This document shows, one piece after another, positions 1 through 13,178 of a stretch of 19,001 nucleotides of DNA. Positions within the stretch are counted from its first letter, which is position 1. Each line of letters opens with the position of its first letter. The notes beneath the pieces are model-generated. The model was not told where the DNA came from, did no database searches, and worked only from the letters and a program-made list of their open reading frames with translations. Position numbers and translations under genes: made by a program. The stretch spans positions 1 through 19,001 of the forward strand of contig JAGRLX010000075.1 in the NCBI GenBank assembly GCA_020441605.1. Direction: 5' to 3'. The DNA comes from Alphaproteobacteria bacterium (GTDB lineage: Bacteria > Pseudomonadota > Alphaproteobacteria > Rhizobiales > Aestuariivirgaceae).

Positions 1-2550
1 CCGCCGCCTGCGCTTCGGCGCGGCCTCTTCCCCCTGTCCGGCATCCGCTGCTTCGGATTTCACGCCGCGCGCACGGTTTGCCGCGCCCGCGGCCGTGCCC
101 GGCCTCTCGCCGAAGACCTTCGACAGCGCCCGCACCGAACTCGCCGTGATGTTGAGGTCGCGCTGCGGGAACGGAATTTCGATACCGTGCTGCGCGAACT
201 GTTCGACGATGGCGAAGCGGATGTCGGTCGATACGTCCAGCCGGTTGCCGATATCGGCCAGGAAGAAGCGCACCTCGAAGTCGAGCGACGACGCGCCGAA
301 ATCCATGAATGCGACGAACGGCTCGGGGACGTTCAGCACCAGGGGATGGTTCTGCACGATCTCCAGCAGCAGCTGTTTGACCAGCTTCGGATCGGTACCG
401 TAGGCAACGCCGATGCCGACTTCGCCGCGCCCGAGCTTGCTCTTGTGCATCCAGTTGCCGACAGCGGCATTGATCAGTTCCGAATTGGGCATGATCACCG
501 TCTGGCGCTGGAAGGTTTCGATCTCCGTTGCCCGCACGTTGATGCGCTTGACCGTTCCCGATACGCCGCCGGCCTCGATCCAGTCGCCCACCTTGATCGG
601 CCGCTCGGCAAGCAGGATGAGGCCCGACACGAAGTTGGAGACGATGTTCTGCAGGCCGAAGCCGATGCCGAGCGACAGCGCGCCGGCGACCAGCGCCAGG
701 TTGGAGAGATCGATGCCCGCCGCCGAGATGCCGAACAGCCCGGCGATCGCCACGCCGGCATAGCCGACCGCGGTGCGCACCGAGTTGCGCACGCCCGTTT
801 CGACGCGGCCGCGCGCCATCACGTTGCGGTCGAGCCACCGTTGCAGCAGACGCGTCAGGAAAAAGCCGATGACGAAGACGACGATACCGGTGAGGATACC
901 CACCAGCGAGAACGAGACGGAGCCGATCTGGATATCCGACATGGCGACCGACGCGAAGTTCGCGACGTCGGCCGGCTGGAACCCCATCTGCAGCAGCATC
1001 AGCGGCAGCAGCGTCGCCACGACGAGGATGTTGACGGCCACGCTCGCCAGGATGCCGAGGCGGTCGACGGTGGTGTCGGAGAGATCGTAGTGCCGGCGTA
1101 TCCAGCGGCCGATGCGCGTGTTGCCGAGCGCATTCTCCTGGCCGATGGCGCTGGCCGTCATGAAGCCGATGATCGCGGTGACCACGAAGGCGCCGTTGAC
1201 CACGATCTGCCGCGATGCGTAGATCGCCAGGCCAAGATATCCGAGCAGTGCCGCCGCGATCGGGAACAGGCCGAGGATATAGAGGATCGCCCTCGTCCCA
1301 CTGCCCCAGGGTCGCGGTGTCCCGTCCTCGTCCTCGAACAGCTTCAACCCGGCGATGATGATGATGAGGATGCCGACCAGCAGCACGGCGATGGTGTTGC
1401 TGAGCACGCTGACGCCGAGCGGCGACGATTGCACGCGGGCGCCGACCGACACCAGGAAATCGAGGCCGATGACGATGGCCATGGCGACTACGAGCCCGCG
1501 CAGCTTGAACGCCGCCGCGTCGGTAACGGGGAACAGCCGCCAGGCCTTGCGGCGCGGCCGCAGGATCGCCGTGGAGAGCCGGCGCACGAAGTAGATCACG
1601 CCGATGATGTTGAACAGCGCGACGACCAGCGTCGCCATCGAGCCGGTCAGAATGCTGAACTGGTCGAGCAGCGTATAGGTCAGGCCGAGGAAGACGGTCA
1701 TCGCCATGGTCGGGATGACCGTCGACCAGAAGGCTGCCGACACCTTGTCGAGATAGGTCGGGTCGCCGTGCCCGAGGATGCGGTCGCGAAGCGTGTCGAA
1801 GAGCTGCCGCCCAAGGAACATGATCAGATAGGCGGCAAGCAGCGAGAAGAACAGCACGCCGAGCACGGCGTTCAGCTTGAAGCGCACGGCAAAGCGCAGC
1901 CACGAACTGGTCTTGCGCCAGATGCCGTCGAGCATGTCGGCCGTATCGACGAGGACCTGGCTTTCGATCGTCTGGCGCAGGTCGACACGCTGCAGCAGCC
2001 GCTTGGCGAACAGGTCGCGCCTGAGCGCCACCACCTGCTCCGTCAGCTTTGCGGTGGTGAGCGCGATGTCCTCCTGCTCGCCGATCAGCGCGTTGATGTC
2101 CGCCTTCTCGCGCGTCAGCTTGTTGCGCTCTTCGGTGACCGCCTCAGGCTCCGGCGGCTGTCCGTCGGCGGGCGGCGCGCCGAGCTGGTCCAGCCGCGTA
2201 TTGATCTCCGACAGGCGTGGACGGAAGGCCACGGCGGCGCCGAGGATCTCGCTCGAGATCGCATCCAGCCGCCCCTTGATGGCGACCAGCTTCTGGTCAT
2301 CGCTGCTGTTGGCCGCGACCTGCTTGGAAATCCCGGTCAGCTCGACCACCAGCCCGTCGAGCTTCTTGCGCTGCTCGTCGAGTTCGGCCTCGCTCTGGCT
2401 GGAACCGGGCCGCGGAAGGGCCGGCGCCATCGCGTTGTCCACGGCCTCGGTCGGCGAGTGCGGCACGTGCTGGGCGCGCGCCGGCAGCGCCGCGCAGAAG
2501 CAGGCGACCAGCATGGCTGCAACGAGCCGCAGGATCAGGGGTGCATTCAT
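1..2550 (-). CDS. MscS-family mechanosensitive ion channel with DUF3772-like N-terminal region (3' end beyond window)
   Basis: This is an inner-membrane channel of the MscS superfamily that probably releases osmolytes on hypo-osmotic shock. Translation of the minus strand from the ATG at 2550-2548 stays open through base 1, giving 850 codons with no stop; the C-terminus lies outside the window. Residues 1-26 form a signal peptide ending ARA before Gln27. Residues about 30-230 are a charged, coiled-coil-like periplasmic region matching the DUF3772 type of long channels. Many hydrophobic segments follow. The pore helix and hinge contain GIGFGLQNIVSNFVSG (about residues 625-640), then the beta domain begins with ERPIKVGDWIE. 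The last visible residues are a basic, Ala-rich tail. It is much longer than minimal MscS (about 286 residues), as in the MscK/YbiO group. The gene is divergent from pgm with a 115-bp gap; the Shine-Dalgarno is weak (GCGGGA). The subfamily name is less certain than the MscS core. Confidence 0.93.
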   Translation of the reverse strand, partial: MNAPLILRLVAAMLVACFCAALPARAQHVPHSPTEAVDNAMAPALPRPGSSQSEAELDEQRKKLDGLVVELTGISKQVAANSSDDQKLVAIKGRLDAISSEILGAAVAFRPRLSEINTRLDQLGAPPADGQPPEPEAVTEERNKLTREKADINALIGEQEDIALTTAKLTEQVVALRRDLFAKRLLQRVDLRQTIESQVLVDTADMLDGIWRKTSSWLRFAVRFKLNAVLGVLFFSLLAAYLIMFLGRQLFDTLRDRILGHGDPTYLDKVSAAFWSTVIPTMAMTVFLGLTYTLLDQFSILTGSMATLVVALFNIIGVIYFVRRLSTAILRPRRKAWRLFPVTDAAAFKLRGLVVAMAIVIGLDFLVSVGARVQSSPLGVSVLSNTIAVLLVGILIIIIAGLKLFEDEDGTPRPWGSGTRAILYILGLFPIAAALLGYLGLAIYASRQIVVNGAFVVTAIIGFMTASAIGQENALGNTRIGRWIRRHYDLSDTTVDRLGILASVAVNILVVATLLPLMLLQMGFQPADVANFASVAMSDIQIGSVSFSLVGILTGIVVFVIGFFLTRLLQRWLDRNVMARGRVETGVRNSVRTAVGYAGVAIAGLFGISAAGIDLSNLALVAGALSLGIGFGLQNIVSNFVSGLILLAERPIKVGDWIEAGGVSGTVKRINVRATEIETFQRQTVIMPNSELINAAVGNWMHKSKLGRGEVGIGVAYGTDPKLVKQLLLEIVQNHPLVLNVPEPFVAFMDFGASSLDFEVRFFLADIGNRLDVSTDIRFAIVEQFAQHGIEIPFPQRDLNITASSVRALSKVFGERPGTAAGAANRARGVKSEAADAGQGEEAAPKRRRR

Positions 2551-2596
2551 TTCCCGCCATAAGCCATGGACATTGCGTCAGACTGTTAATCGCTGA

Positions 2597-8105
<5,509 letters not shown>

Positions 8106-8109
<4 letters not shown>

Positions 8110-8690
8110 CTGGTCGCGTCACCATTGAATCTGTCGAGACCCTGTCACACCGCTGGGCTAGGCTCGACCGCTATGTCATCCGCTACACCCGCCGGGATGG
8201 GCGAATCGAGCGGTTGGTGCGCGAGGTGCATGATCATGGGCATGGTGCCGCAGTCCTTCCCTATGATCCCCTGCGCCGCACCGTGCTTCTCGTCCGGCAG
8301 TTTCGTCTGCCGGCCCATCTCGTGGACGGCGACGGTAACCTGATCGAGGTCTGCGCCGGCCTGCTCGATGGCAATGATCCGGCCACATGCGCCAGGCGCG
8401 AGGCCGAGGAAGAACTGGGTTTCCGGCTTCACGACCTGCGCCGGATGGCCAATGTCTTCATGACACCTGGTGCGGTCACCGAGCGTCTCACCCTGTTTCT
8501 CGCCACCTATGGCGAAGGAGACCGCGTCGGCGAGGGCGGTGGCCATCCCCATGAGGGCGAGGATATCGAAGTGCTCGAAATACCACTCGATGAGGCCCGC
8601 CGCCTGGCAGCCTCGGGCGGCATCGTCGATGCCAAGACGGTCATGCTCCTCATGTTCCTGGAGCGTCAGCTTGGCCTTCCGCCGTTGTGA
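8106..8690 (+). CDS. nudK: NudK-like Nudix hydrolase (GDP-mannose / nucleotide-sugar pyrophosphatase type)
   Basis: This is a Nudix pyrophosphohydrolase of the YffH/NudK-ADP-ribose pyrophosphatase family, expected to cleave a nucleoside diphosphate-sugar to NMP and sugar phosphate. The Nudix box is at residues 85-106, starting AGLLDGNDP and ending RREAEEELGF. It has the one-residue-shorter first half seen in E. coli NudK (AGLLDNDEP...), with Asp in place of the box's first Glu, and retains the metal-binding REAEEE core. Other NudK-like stretches are the RREDGR-like beta hairpin (RRDGRIERLVREV), VLLVRQFRLP, MTPGAVTE, EDIEVLE and DAKTVMLL. The 194-residue length matches NudK (191). It starts at an ATGA overlap with the fusion gene, so it is translationally coupled and the third gene of the pgm operon. 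The substrate is inferred from similarity; ADP-glucose or ADP-ribose are alternatives that would fit a glycogen operon. Its last 41 bp overlap the convergent hydratase gene. Confidence 0.85.
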
Positions 8691-9486
8691 TGCCGTCATG
8701 CCGGATGATGCGGCTTGAAGCGCCGCCACCGGTCTTCATCGCATGCACGGTGAAGTCGGGGCCGGCGAACAGCGGCGCCACGCAGCGATAATCGAAGCGC
8801 CGCGGCACTGTGCCCATCGCAGCCGCCGCCTGATTGAACATCAGGGCCGCCTGCATCGGGCCATGCACGACGAGGCCCGGATAGCCTTCTTCCCGGCAAT
8901 AGGATTCATCATAGTGGATTCGGTGCCCGTTGAAGGTGAAGGCCGAGAAACGGAACAGCAGGATGGCGGAAGCTGGCACCGTCCAGCGAAGGCCCCCTGC
9001 TGGAATTGCCACGGCTTGGCCGGAAGAGGGCTTCGATCCTTCCGCCCGGAACACCAGGTCCTGGCGCTCGGTCACCGCCGGCTTGCCATCGCTCTCGATC
9101 TCATGGCGCACCGAAACGAAATAGAGGGCTCCCGATTTGCCCTCGCGATACTGCACATCGGCAACCGTCGAAACCCGCCGCACCCGCGCGCCGGGCACGA
9201 CCGGTCCATGGGTCTCGATCGCGCCACCGGCCCACATGCGTCGGGGCAGGGGAATGGGTGGCAGCAGCGCCCCCCGCGCCTCGCTGCCGTCCGGTGCCAG
9301 GCCGGTCATCGCCGGGGTCGCCGGGGCAAGCCCGAAGTGGAAGCCGGGTGGGCAAGCCGTGTCATCGTCCGGGCGGAAAAGAAAAGGCTCCAGCGTCGCT
9401 CGGTATTCGGCCAGCAGCCGGGGTGAGGCCACGTCCTCGCGGGTGACACTCCGGCCAATCCAGTCACGAAAGGTTTCTGCCATCAT
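8650..9486 (-). CDS. MaoC / FAS1-like dehydratase-domain protein (mesaconyl-C4-CoA or itaconyl-CoA hydratase type)
   Basis: This is a predicted double-hotdog acyl-CoA hydratase/dehydratase of 278 residues. The N-terminal half (about 5-150) is FAS1-like with the motif PRRMWAGGAIETHGPV (81-96), typical of mesaconyl-C4-CoA/itaconyl-CoA hydratase-like proteins. The C-terminal half is MaoC-like with NGHRIHYDESYCREEGYPGL (186-205) followed by VVHGP, which supply the catalytic His/Asp and CoA-side residues. The start is ATG 9486-9484, with AGGAG 8 nt upstream; a second ATG follows immediately. The gene is divergent from the Rieske oxygenase across 139 bp and convergent with nudK, overlapping it by 41 bp. 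The family role is hydration of branched or unsaturated short acyl-CoA. A specific substrate cannot be read from the sequence. Its place next to the oxygenase/transport cluster suggests a later step of the same catabolic route, which is inference. Confidence 0.85.
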   Translation of the reverse strand: MMAETFRDWIGRSVTREDVASPRLLAEYRATLEPFLFRPDDDTACPPGFHFGLAPATPAMTGLAPDGSEARGALLPPIPLPRRMWAGGAIETHGPVVPGARVRRVSTVADVQYREGKSGALYFVSVRHEIESDGKPAVTERQDLVFRAEGSKPSSGQAVAIPAGGLRWTVPASAILLFRFSAFTFNGHRIHYDESYCREEGYPGLVVHGPMQAALMFNQAAAAMGTVPRRFDYRCVAPLFAGPDFTVHAMKTGGGASSRIIRHDGITTAEGQADAPGT

Positions 9487-9564
9487 GGATCATTCTCCTG
9501 CTGCGTCTAGCTATCAAAGGTTTCCGGCGATTTCAAAGGGATAAACCGCTTTGGATGATTTTGA

Positions 9565-9580
9565 TTGACAGTTCAGTCAA
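9565..9580. promoter_or_regulatory. Candidate operator: TTGAC-N6-GTCAA inverted repeat in the divergent gap
   Basis: The 139-bp gap between the hydratase gene (minus) and the Rieske gene (plus) contains the 16-bp element TTGACAGTTCAGTCAA with perfect 5-bp arms. Elements of this size and arm sequence are typical of TetR-family operators; RutR, for example, uses TTGACCA-nn-TGGTCAA. The left arm also reads as a -35 hexamer TTGACA, but I find no convincing -10 at 16-18 bp in either direction, so the operator reading is preferred. No regulator gene is present in the window. The rest of the gap (9487-9564, 9581-9625) shows only the two ribosome binding sites. Confidence 0.45.
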
Positions 9581-9625
9581 CAATATCCGAGACTTTTTCC
9601 GTCGTGAACAAGCTGGAGACTGGTG

Positions 9626-10834
9626 ATGAAAGCTGCCGTGAAGCGCGACGCCCCCGAGGCGGCCAACGACTGGGACCGCCGTGGCCTGCCCGCCTGGACC
9701 TACCACAGTCCGGCAGCGCTCAGGCTGGAGATCGAACAGGTCTTTCTCACCCATTGGCAGCTGGCCGGCCATGTCAGCGACATTCCCGCGTCTGGCGACT
9801 ATTTCACCCTCGACATTGCCGACGAGCGCGCTCTGATCCTGCGCGACGACAAGGGTGTTGTGCGCGCTTTCCACAATCTCTGCCGGCACCGCGGCTCGCG
9901 AATCGTGGGCGACCGCAAGGGCCATTGCAGGAACGCGCTTGTCTGCCCCTTCCACGGCTGGGTCTATAATTTCGACGGAACCTTGCGTGGTGCTGCGCGT
10001 CCGCAGAGCTTCGGCGCCATGGACAAGAGCCGCTTCGGCTTGAAGCCACTCGACATCGACCTGTGGAACGGCTTCATCTTCATCCGCTTTCAGCCTGGGC
10101 CGCAGCCGCCGCTGTCCAGGCTCATGGCGCGCTTCGCGCCCGAGGTCGAACACTACCGCATGGCGGAGGTGGTCCCTACCAAGGGCTTCTACGAATTCGC
10201 CACGCCGGTGAACTGGAAGTCCGTCCGTGACGTCGACAATGAGGGTTATCACGTCGCGATGGCCCATCCGGCCTTGCAGGACCTTTATGGCGCGACCTAT
10301 GTCGACGAGCCCTACCGGGACAGCATCAATCGCGCCACCGGCACCTACAGCAGCCACGGCGGCCGACGCTGGAGCGTGCGTCACTATCTGAAACATGCTC
10401 CCGAACAAACGTGGCTCCCGGAAGATCTGCGCCGCCGCTGGACCTATTTCGGCCTCTTCCCCAATTGCGTGATCGCGGTGACGCCGGAACTGGTGCAGTT
10501 CTATCAGGAGTTTCCGCTGGCGGTTTCCAATACCCTCCAGCGGGGCGCCGTCTATCGCCGGCCCGAAGAGAGCAGGGCCCAGAAACTCGCTCGTTACCTG
10601 GCCCAGCGCATCGATCGTGAAACCGGGCGCGAAGATGTTCAGCTCACCATCTGGTCGGATGAATCCATGAAGTCGAAGGCCTTCGATGACTTCCATCTGT
10701 CCGACCTCGAGATGGGCGTCAGAAGTCACCACGATCACCTGCGTCGGGCGCTGCCCGTGCTGGGTCTCGCGCGGGAGCCGAAGGACGGCACCATCGCCGA
10801 TCTCAACCGGTCGCTGGTGGCAGCGGGCATTTGA
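9626..10834 (+). CDS. Rieske non-heme iron oxygenase, alpha subunit (quaternary-amine oxygenase-like)
   Basis: This is the terminal oxygenase of a Rieske system, which uses electrons from a separate reductase to activate O2 on a mononuclear iron. The Rieske [2Fe-2S] ligands are C86-x-H88 and C107-x2-H110 (CRHRGS ... CPFHGW). The linker between the two pairs is 18 residues, slightly longer than the 15-17 usually quoted. The catalytic domain has NEGYHVAMAH with His209 and His214 as iron ligands and a probable third ligand Asp337 in REDVQLTIW. The residue three before the first His is Glu206, where naphthalene dioxygenase has the bridging Asp; Glu here is the pattern of CntA/GbcA-type oxygenases. 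At 402 residues without a beta-subunit gene it fits the alpha-only group. The start is ATG 9626 with GGAG 7 nt upstream; GTG 9623 is a poorer alternative. It is the first gene of a cluster with an ABC importer and a cupin. The substrate is unknown and no reductase is visible. Confidence 0.9.
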   Translation: MKAAVKRDAPEAANDWDRRGLPAWTYHSPAALRLEIEQVFLTHWQLAGHVSDIPASGDYFTLDIADERALILRDDKGVVRAFHNLCRHRGSRIVGDRKGHCRNALVCPFHGWVYNFDGTLRGAARPQSFGAMDKSRFGLKPLDIDLWNGFIFIRFQPGPQPPLSRLMARFAPEVEHYRMAEVVPTKGFYEFATPVNWKSVRDVDNEGYHVAMAHPALQDLYGATYVDEPYRDSINRATGTYSSHGGRRWSVRHYLKHAPEQTWLPEDLRRRWTYFGLFPNCVIAVTPELVQFYQEFPLAVSNTLQRGAVYRRPEESRAQKLARYLAQRIDRETGREDVQLTIWSDESMKSKAFDDFHLSDLEMGVRSHHDHLRRALPVLGLAREPKDGTIADLNRSLVAAGI

Positions 10835-10904
10835 CAGCGCCGCGATTCCAGTTTGAAGTGCTTGACCATTGAAGGGCCGGAGAGCCCGAATCAGGGAGAG
10901 AAAC

Positions 10905-12014
10905 ATGACGAAACTGACAAGACGCGGGGCGCTCGCCGCCCTTGGGGGTGGTGCGGTGCTGGCCATGCCTTATGTGCGCCGGGCCCGCGCCGAAGATGCC
11001 GTGCTCAATGTCTATAATTGGGCCGACTATATCGGCGAGACCACCATCGAGGATTTCCAGTCGGCCACCAACATCGCCGTCACTTATGATACCTACAGCT
11101 CGGCCGAGGAAATGCAGGCCAAGATGCTGGCCGGCAGCACCGGCTATGATGTCGTCGACATGGCCGGGCTCGACATGCCGCGCTTCATCAAGGCCGGCAT
11201 CTACCAGAAGCTCGACAGGTCCAAGCTGTCCGGCTGGGGCAATCTCGACAAGGAGGTCTTGCGCATTCTCGCCGGCTGGGACCCGGGGAACGACTATGCC
11301 ATTCCCTACATGTGGGGTTCGGTCGGCATCACCTACAACATCGACATGGTGAAAGAGCGGCTGCCCGATGCCGATCTCGAGTCGCTCGACACCATCTTCA
11401 AGCCGGAGAATGCTGCCAAGCTCGCCGACTGCGGGATCTCGATCCTCGATTCGCCAACCGACGTCGTTCTGATGATGCTGCGTTACCTCGGCAAGGATGG
11501 AGACACCACGAATGTCGCCGACTACCAGGCTGTGGTCGACGCCTTCAAGCCGGTCCGCGAGCACATCCGCACCTTCGACAACACCAACTACCTCAATGCC
11601 ATTCCCAACAAGGAACTCTGCGTCATCAACAACTGGTCGGGCGACTATTCAACCGCAAAGACCAGGGCCGAGGAGGCGGGCGTCGAGATTAACCTGGCCT
11701 ATTATGTCCCGAAGACCGGCGCTCCGGCCTGGGTTGACTGCATGTGCATTCCGGCCGATGCGCCCCATGTCGAGAATGCCTACAAGTTCCTCGACTATCT
11801 GCTTCAGCCGGAAGTTATCGCCAAGTGCACCAACTATACCAATTATGCCAATGGCAACGCCGCCTCGAAGCCCTTCATCGACGAGGCTGTCCTCAACAAT
11901 CCGGCGGTCTATCCCGATGAGGCGACCATGCAGCGCCTCTGGGCGCCCCAGCCGCTCGGCGAGGAGCAGGAACGCGCCATGACCCGCGCCTGGAGCGACA
12001 TCAAGAGTGGCTGA
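10905..12014 (+). CDS. PotF/PotD-like periplasmic substrate-binding protein
   Basis: This is the solute-binding component of a polyamine-type ABC importer, 369 residues. The signal peptide carries a twin-arginine (KLTRRGALAALGG) and ends ARA before Glu30, so Tat export is likely. The mature protein follows PotF closely: LNVYNWADYIGETT, AGSTGYDVV, PYMWGSVGITYN, INNWSGDYSTA and a C-terminal TRAWSDIKSG. By alignment from memory with E. coli PotF, cage residues corresponding to W37/D39 (here W39/D41), W244, D247 and D278 are kept. The position of PotF E185 reads Thr (LDSPTDV). A changed ligand is therefore plausible. The start is ATG 10905, preceded by GGGAGAG at 10894-10900; the frame is open a little further upstream without signal-like sequence. 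It is 70 bp downstream of the Rieske gene and followed by a GC-rich hairpin. The ligand is not identified. Confidence 0.92.
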   Translation: MTKLTRRGALAALGGGAVLAMPYVRRARAEDAVLNVYNWADYIGETTIEDFQSATNIAVTYDTYSSAEEMQAKMLAGSTGYDVVDMAGLDMPRFIKAGIYQKLDRSKLSGWGNLDKEVLRILAGWDPGNDYAIPYMWGSVGITYNIDMVKERLPDADLESLDTIFKPENAAKLADCGISILDSPTDVVLMMLRYLGKDGDTTNVADYQAVVDAFKPVREHIRTFDNTNYLNAIPNKELCVINNWSGDYSTAKTRAEEAGVEINLAYYVPKTGAPAWVDCMCIPADAPHVENAYKFLDYLLQPEVIAKCTNYTNYANGNAASKPFIDEAVLNNPAVYPDEATMQRLWAPQPLGEEQERAMTRAWSDIKSG

Positions 12015-12022
12015 TGCCTGAT

Positions 12023-12046
12023 CGCCCGGCCGACGCTGGCCGGGCG
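12023..12046 (+). terminator. Intercistronic hairpin between binding-protein gene and ATPase gene (terminator-like/attenuator)
   Basis: A perfect 9-bp stem CGCCCGGCC / GGCCGGGCG (12023-12031 and 12038-12046) encloses the loop GACGCT. It begins 8 nt after the binding-protein stop and is followed by GGCCTTTCC, with only a short T-run. Such a structure may partly terminate transcription or protect the upstream mRNA 3' end, so that the binding protein is made in excess over the ATPase and permeases, as is common in ABC importer operons. Full intrinsic termination is doubtful because the U-tract is weak and the operon continues downstream. Confidence 0.6.
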
Positions 12047-12064
12047 GCCTTTCCGGGGACCTGA

Positions 12065-13174
12065 ATGACATCCGCATCGCAAGCGCCATTCGTGCGCATC
12101 GACCGCGTAACCAAGGCGTTTGGCGCGTTCAAGGCCGTCGACCAGGTATCGCTCGATATCTTCAAGGGCGAACTGTTCTCGTTGCTTGGCGGTTCCGGTT
12201 GCGGCAAGACCACCTTGCTCCGCATGCTCGCCGGCTTCGAGCAACCGACGGAAGGACGTATCTTTATCGACGGCCAGGACATGACCGGCCTGCCGCCCTA
12301 CGAGCGTCCGGTCAACATGATGTTCCAGTCCTACGCCCTTTTCCCGCACATGACCGTGGCGCAGAACGTCGGCTACGGCCTGAAGCACGAGGCCATGTCC
12401 GCCACCCAGCGTCAGGATCGGGTGCGCGAAATGCTCGATCTGGTCAAGCTCGCGGAATTTTCCGGCCGGAAGCCGCACCAGCTCTCGGGCGGCTAGCGTC
12501 AGCGTGTGGCGCTCGCCCGCGCACTTGCCAAGCAGCCCAAGCTCCTGCTTCTCGACGAGCCCCTGGGTGCCCTCGACAAGAAACTGCGGGAACACACCCA
12601 GTTCGAACTGATGAACATCCAGGACCGCACGGGCATCACCTTCATCGTCGTCACCCACGACCAGGAAGAGGCGATGACCCTGTCGAGCCGCATCGCGGTG
12701 ATGGATCACGGGATGATCCGCCAGGTCGGCTCGCCGACCGACATCTATGAATTTCCCGCCAGTCGTTTCGTGGCCGACTTCATCGGCTCCATCAATCAGT
12801 TCGACGGCCTGGTGGTGGCCGCGACCGACGATAGCCTCGTCATTGAGGCAGCGGCCGTCGATCGGCCGCTCGTCGTGAAACACGAGGCCATTCTTCCGAA
12901 GGGCACCAAGGTCACCGTCGCCATAAGGCCGGAGAAGATTCTGCTGTCTCGCGAAGCGCCCGGTGGGACCCTCAATGCCATCCAGGGCACGGTCAGCGAT
13001 CTCGGCTATTTTGGCAAGGATTCGCTCTACCGCATCAAGCTCCCGTCGGAACAATTGGTGCTGGTCAACAGCGTCAACGCCAGAAGGTTCGGTGAATCCG
13101 GACGGGTGGCCCAATGGGAGGATGAGGTCTGGCTGTCCTTCGATCCATCCTCGGCCATCCTGCTGACGGAGTAG
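12065..13174 (+). pseudogene. Polyamine-type ABC transporter ATPase (PotG/PotA-like) interrupted by an in-frame amber codon
   Basis: This encodes the ATPase that would energise the PotF-like importer. The frame from ATG 12065 has Walker A GGSGCGKTT (Lys48), the Q-loop (MFQSYALFPHMT, Gln88) and LSGG (140-143). A TAG at 12494-12496 then stands exactly where the signature glutamine is expected. The same frame continues with RQRVALARAL, Walker B LLLLDEP (Asp164, Glu165), the D-loop GALD, the H-loop VVTHDQEEAM (His198) and a TOBE-like C-terminal domain, ending TAG 13172-13174. Counting the amber as a residue gives 369, the normal PotA/PotG length, and no other damage is seen. A single C-to-T change (CAG to TAG) explains it. 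Termination would leave a 143-residue fragment without Walker B. Restart at GTG 12506 would make a 222-residue piece without Walker A. Neither fragment should work alone, so the gene is broken as written unless the stop is suppressed or is a sequence error. Confidence 0.9.
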
Positions 13175-13178
13175 GGAG

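Noticed and set aside
187..2562. A 791-codon plus-strand open frame opposite the MscS gene
   Set aside because: Its translation is rich in Asp, Arg, His and Gln with no domain, as expected for the complement of a high-GC gene; the minus strand carries an unmistakable MscS protein with a signal peptide.
10874..10887. Small GGGC/GCCC stem-loop before the binding-protein gene
   Set aside because: Only 4 bp of stem in GC-rich DNA; not distinguishable from chance and too weak for a terminator or riboswitch.
9533..10966. A 477-codon minus-strand frame opposite the Rieske gene
   Set aside because: It would cover the divergent promoter region and is antisense to a well-defined oxygenase; composition is shadow-like.
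12494..12496. Pyrrolysine or other programmed recoding of the amber codon
   Set aside because: The position is the conserved signature Gln in thousands of ATPases, there is no reason for a special residue, and pyrrolysine use is not expected in this lineage; point mutation or sequence error is simpler.
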